From assembly GCA_028749105.1 (NCBI GenBank), contig JAQUQF010000064.1, positions 1 to 8,448 of the forward strand: a stretch of 8,448 bases of DNA, in the 5' to 3' direction. A model generated the notes under the pieces. The model saw only the letters and a list, made by a program, of their open reading frames with translations. It was not told where the DNA came from and made no database searches. Within the stretch, counting starts at the first letter, position 1; each line of letters starts with the position of its first letter. Source of the stretch: Acidobacteriota bacterium (GTDB lineage: Bacteria; Acidobacteriota; Aminicenantia; UBA2199). A program made the position numbers and the translations under genes. Of the stretch, positions 6,508-8,448 are shown piece by piece.

Positions 6508-7851
6508 TCACAGCCCCTGGCCCAGCTTGCTTTTAATCCGGCTTTTCAGATTGTCGCGGTCGATCGCCTTGCTCATGGCCTCTTCCGGATCGACCTCCCC
6601 CTTGTCCACGAGATCGGCCAGGCTGTCGTTCAGCCATTTCATGCCCAGGGCCTTGCCCGTCTGCATCATCGTGGCGATCTGGAACGTCTTGCCCTCGCGG
6701 ATGATGTTCGAGATGCCGGGGGTGACGATGAGCACCTCGTAGGCGGCCCGGCGGCCGCCCTCTTTTCTTTTGCACAGCATCTGGGCGACCACGCCGATCA
6801 GGGCGTCCGCCAGCATGGAGCGGATCTGCGCCTGCTGGTTGGGGGGGAATTGGTCGATGATGCGGTCCACGGTGCCGATGGCCGTCGCCGTGTGCAGGGT
6901 GCCGAACACCAGGTGGCCGGTGACGGCCATTTCGATGGCGATGGCGATGGTCTCGAGGTCCCGCATTTCGCCGACCAGGATGACGTCGGGATCTTCGCGC
7001 AGGGCGGCGCGCAGCGCCTTTTTGAACGACTCGGTATGGGTCTTGATCTCGCGCTGGTTGATCAGCGACAGCTTGTTCTCGTGAACGAACTCCACCGGGT
7101 CCTCCACGGTGACGATATGCTTTTTCTGGTTGCGGTTGATGTGGTCGATCAGCGCCGCCAGGGTGGTCGATTTGCCGCTGCCGGTGGGACCGGTCACCAG
7201 GATCAGCCCCTTGGACAGGTCGCACAGGTCCAGGACCGCCTGGGGGACGCCGATGGCTTCGGCGCCGGTGATCTGGCTCGGGATCTGGCGGAAAACAGCG
7301 CCGCAGCCGCGATGGTCGCGAAAAAAGTTCACACGAAAACGCGCCAGTCCCTTGATGTCAATGGCGAAATCAGTATCATGGCTTTCCTGGAATTCCATCC
7401 TTTTTGTCTCGGGGAGGACTTTTTCGAGTTCCTGCCAGAGGCCTTCCTCGGTGAGGAAAGCGTAGTCCTCCAATACGACGATGTCGCCGTCGATGCGGAC
7501 ACAGGGTCGGCAGTCGGTCGACAGGTGCAGGTCGGAAGCCCTTTTTTTCACCATGAATTCAAGCATCTCCGCTAGATGCAGGGGCTTTTCTTCGGACATG
7601 CTGATGACGATCCGCTCCGCCTGCCTGTCGGCAACGACGGTCCGCTCGTTGTAGCGAACCGCGCCGCGCCCGGGGAAAAGCTGCTCGCATTCCTTTTGCA
7701 GAACGAGGAACTCGCTGGGGGTCAGCGCCGATTTCAGCAGGGACTTTTTTTGGCTGCCTTTCTGGACAAAGGGGATTTCACCCTGGCCGATGACCAGTTT
7801 TTCGCCCTGCAGCTTGCCGGCGGCGTCCAGAAGCCGTTCCATGTTGTTCAT
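6508..7851 (-). CDS. pilT: PilT-type type IV pilus retraction ATPase with extra N-terminal domain
   Basis: A secretion-type hexameric ATPase expected to drive pilus disassembly and twitching motility at the cytoplasmic base of type IV pili. The PilT core runs from about residue 91 to 447: an N-terminal PAS-like domain (RASDLHLS at 104-111, ARFRVNFF at 170-177), Walker A GPTGSGKST (221-229), Asp box TVEDPVEF (248-255), Walker B VILVGEMRD (290-298, Glu295) and His box TGHLVFGTLH (311-320). The segment ISNIIREGK (380-388) matches the AIRNLIRE motif needed for retraction in PilT and absent in PilU, so PilT is the better name. At 447 aa it is about 90 residues longer than usual. The extension (1-88) looks like a degenerate second copy of the PilT N-terminal domain: MERLLDAAGKLQGEKLVIG resembles the LLxxAxxxGASDLHLS start, followed by LTPSEFLVLQKECEQLFP. 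The ATG overlaps the upstream stop as ATGA, with a weak GGGGGAA before it, so translation is likely coupled. Confidence 0.93.
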   Translation of the reverse strand: MNNMERLLDAAGKLQGEKLVIGQGEIPFVQKGSQKKSLLKSALTPSEFLVLQKECEQLFPGRGAVRYNERTVVADRQAERIVISMSEEKPLHLAEMLEFMVKKRASDLHLSTDCRPCVRIDGDIVVLEDYAFLTEEGLWQELEKVLPETKRMEFQESHDTDFAIDIKGLARFRVNFFRDHRGCGAVFRQIPSQITGAEAIGVPQAVLDLCDLSKGLILVTGPTGSGKSTTLAALIDHINRNQKKHIVTVEDPVEFVHENKLSLINQREIKTHTESFKKALRAALREDPDVILVGEMRDLETIAIAIEMAVTGHLVFGTLHTATAIGTVDRIIDQFPPNQQAQIRSMLADALIGVVAQMLCKRKEGGRRAAYEVLIVTPGISNIIREGKTFQIATMMQTGKALGMKWLNDSLADLVDKGEVDPEEAMSKAIDRDNLKSRIKSKLGQGL

Positions 7852-8285
7852 TGTTCCCCCGCCCGCAGGATGTGGTTCTTGTTGATGTAGATCCGGGTTT
7901 GCCCCTGAATGAAAGCCAGAAAAACATGCGGGCTGTTCAAGAAATCGATCGGTCTGGCGTTGGCAGCCGGCATGGGTTCATAGGGGCCCACCAAGAGCGT
8001 CTCCTGGTTGCGCAGCTCGACCTGGATGAGCATCAGGGGTTGTTCGCCGACCGCTTCCTTCTCCCTGATATAGATGATGTTCCGACCGTTCACTATTTGG
8101 AAGCGGCCGTCAAGGGCGCGTTTGGCCGGTATGAATAACTGCTGGGAGTTCAGGAATTCCTCGAGGGTCTGCGGGCCGTTGCGCAGGGGAGAGACCTGGT
8201 TCAGGAAAAGGTAGAATTCCCCGCATTCCCGGTCGGCTTGAACGATATCCACCAGAACTGCGGTTTTGGGGATCACCAGGTCCAT
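7848..8285 (-). CDS. Unrecognised 145-aa protein of two similar halves, coupled to pilT
   Basis: I do not recognise this family with confidence. The protein is rich in predicted beta strands, has no signal peptide or membrane segment and is probably cytoplasmic. It appears to be an internal duplication. In the first half (about 9-77), FLNSQQLFIPA leads to GRFQIVNGRNIIYIREKE. In the second (about 84-144), FLNSPHVFLAF leads to TRIYINKNHILRAGE. The FLNS motifs are at 44-47 and 115-118, each followed about 20 residues later by an Ile/Asn-rich strand, I-x-Asn-x-x-x-Ile. The start at 8285 is chosen because GGAGG (8297-8293 on this strand) lies seven bases upstream; ATG 8291 is too close to it, and an earlier ATG at 8318 lies inside the -10 box. 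It overlaps the pilus ATPase gene by ATGA, so the two are probably made together and may work together, for example as a pilus-associated regulatory protein. That role is inferred from context only. Confidence 0.75.
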   Translation of the reverse strand: MDLVIPKTAVLVDIVQADRECGEFYLFLNQVSPLRNGPQTLEEFLNSQQLFIPAKRALDGRFQIVNGRNIIYIREKEAVGEQPLMLIQVELRNQETLLVGPYEPMPAANARPIDFLNSPHVFLAFIQGQTRIYINKNHILRAGEQ

Positions 8286-8292
8286 GGCCATG

Positions 8293-8297
8293 CCTCC
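8293..8297 (-). promoter_or_regulatory. Shine-Dalgarno sequence that decides the start of the 145-aa gene
   Basis: GGAGG on the minus strand lies seven bases before ATG 8285 but only one base before ATG 8291, favouring the shorter protein. Confidence 0.65.
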
Positions 8298-8317
8298 ACT
8301 TGCGGAATTGTGCTGCA

Positions 8318-8346
8318 ACGATAATATGTTCCTCGGCCTTTGTCAA
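8318..8346 (-). promoter_or_regulatory. Promoter of the 145-aa gene / pilT operon
   Basis: Reading the minus strand, a perfect TTGACA (8346-8341) is followed after 17 bases by TATCGT (8323-8318). A better -10 sequence, TATTAT (8326-8321), is also present but at a 14-base spacing. Transcription would start near 8311, leaving a leader of about 25 bases that includes the GGAGG. Confidence 0.6.
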
Positions 8347-8352
8347 GCGGTG

Positions 8353-8366
8353 CCGGCAAATGCCGG
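8353..8366. repeat. Palindrome between divergent promoters, possible operator
   Basis: CCGGCA and TGCCGG are inverted around AA, placed between the two divergent -35 boxes (8341-8346 minus, 8377-8382 plus). Its sequence is close to the hairpin at 6485-6503. It could be a regulator site controlling both promoters, or one copy of a dispersed palindromic repeat. Confidence 0.4.
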
Positions 8367-8376
8367 ACAATCCAAA

Positions 8377-8405
8377 TTGAAACAAGCGCTGGGCTATGCT
8401 ATGCT
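8377..8405 (+). promoter_or_regulatory. Promoter of the gene starting at 8435
   Basis: TTGAAA (8377-8382) and TATGCT (8400-8405) are 17 bases apart. TATGCT is repeated in an overlapping tandem copy (8395-8400). Transcription would begin near 8412. Confidence 0.6.
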
Positions 8406-8422
8406 CTCCCCTTGCCAATTTC

Positions 8423-8428
8423 AAGGAG
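8423..8428 (+). promoter_or_regulatory. Ribosome binding site of the right-edge gene
   Basis: AAGGAG lies six bases before ATG 8435 and nine before ATG 8438, supporting a real gene start at the window edge. Confidence 0.55.
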
Positions 8429-8434
8429 CGGAGA

Positions 8435-8448
8435 ATGATGGCCAGAAA
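8435..8448 (+). CDS. Start of an unidentified gene, cut by the right edge
   Basis: Only the first codons (Met-Met-Ala-Arg) are inside the window, so nothing can be said about the product. The gene call rests on context: a plausible promoter with 17-base spacing, then AAGGAG at proper distance, then an ATG. An ATG at 8438 in the same frame is an equally acceptable start. It is divergent from the PilT pair and may share control with it through the palindrome at 8353-8366. Confidence 0.5.

Noticed and set aside
8286..8318. Longer start (ATG 8318) for the 145-aa protein
   Set aside because: It lies within the predicted -10 box, upstream of the expected transcription start, and has no Shine-Dalgarno sequence; GGAGG fits ATG 8285.

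Overview
This 8.4 kb, GC-rich window most likely comes from a Gram-negative (diderm) bacterium with a Kdo-containing lipopolysaccharide. It encodes three consecutive Kdo-pathway enzymes, a membrane protein of the apolipoprotein N-acyltransferase type, and a type IV pilus retraction ATPase. A stand-alone methylmalonyl-CoA mutase large subunit and the overall style would fit Acidobacteriota or Aminicenantota. That placement is an impression, not something the sequence proves.

Layout, left to right. (1) Bases 2-1339, + strand: 3' part of a methylmalonyl-CoA mutase catalytic (large) subunit, cut by the window edge. (2) 1361-2458, +: a regulator with about seven membrane segments and a C-terminal AraC-type DNA-binding domain. 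(3) 2611-4035, +: a divergent Lnt-like membrane acyltransferase with a Glu-Lys-Cys triad. (4) 4149-6480, +: a tight kdsA-kdsD(kpsF)-kdsC operon that makes Kdo-8-phosphate from arabinose-5-phosphate and PEP and then dephosphorylates it. Its promoter sits so close to the kdsA ATG that the message may be leaderless. (5) 6508-8285, - strand, convergent with the Kdo operon: an unrecognised 145-aa protein built of two similar halves, overlapping by ATGA a PilT-type ATPase with an extra N-terminal domain. (6) 8286-8434: a divergent promoter region with a central palindrome, then the first codons of another + strand gene.

How the parts relate: the Kdo operon supplies an essential LPS inner-core sugar. 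The Lnt-like protein and the membrane-bound regulator may also serve the envelope, but their codon use is more relaxed than that of the housekeeping genes on either side. The PilT pair is a separate transcription unit and probably acts on type IV pili.

No tRNA, rRNA, CRISPR array or mobile element was seen. The most interesting points are the coupled pair of a duplicated-domain protein and a PilT with a second, degenerate N-terminal domain; the Lnt-like enzyme lacking the usual essential loop glutamate; and the apparently leaderless kdsA start. None of these amounts to proof of a wholly new system.
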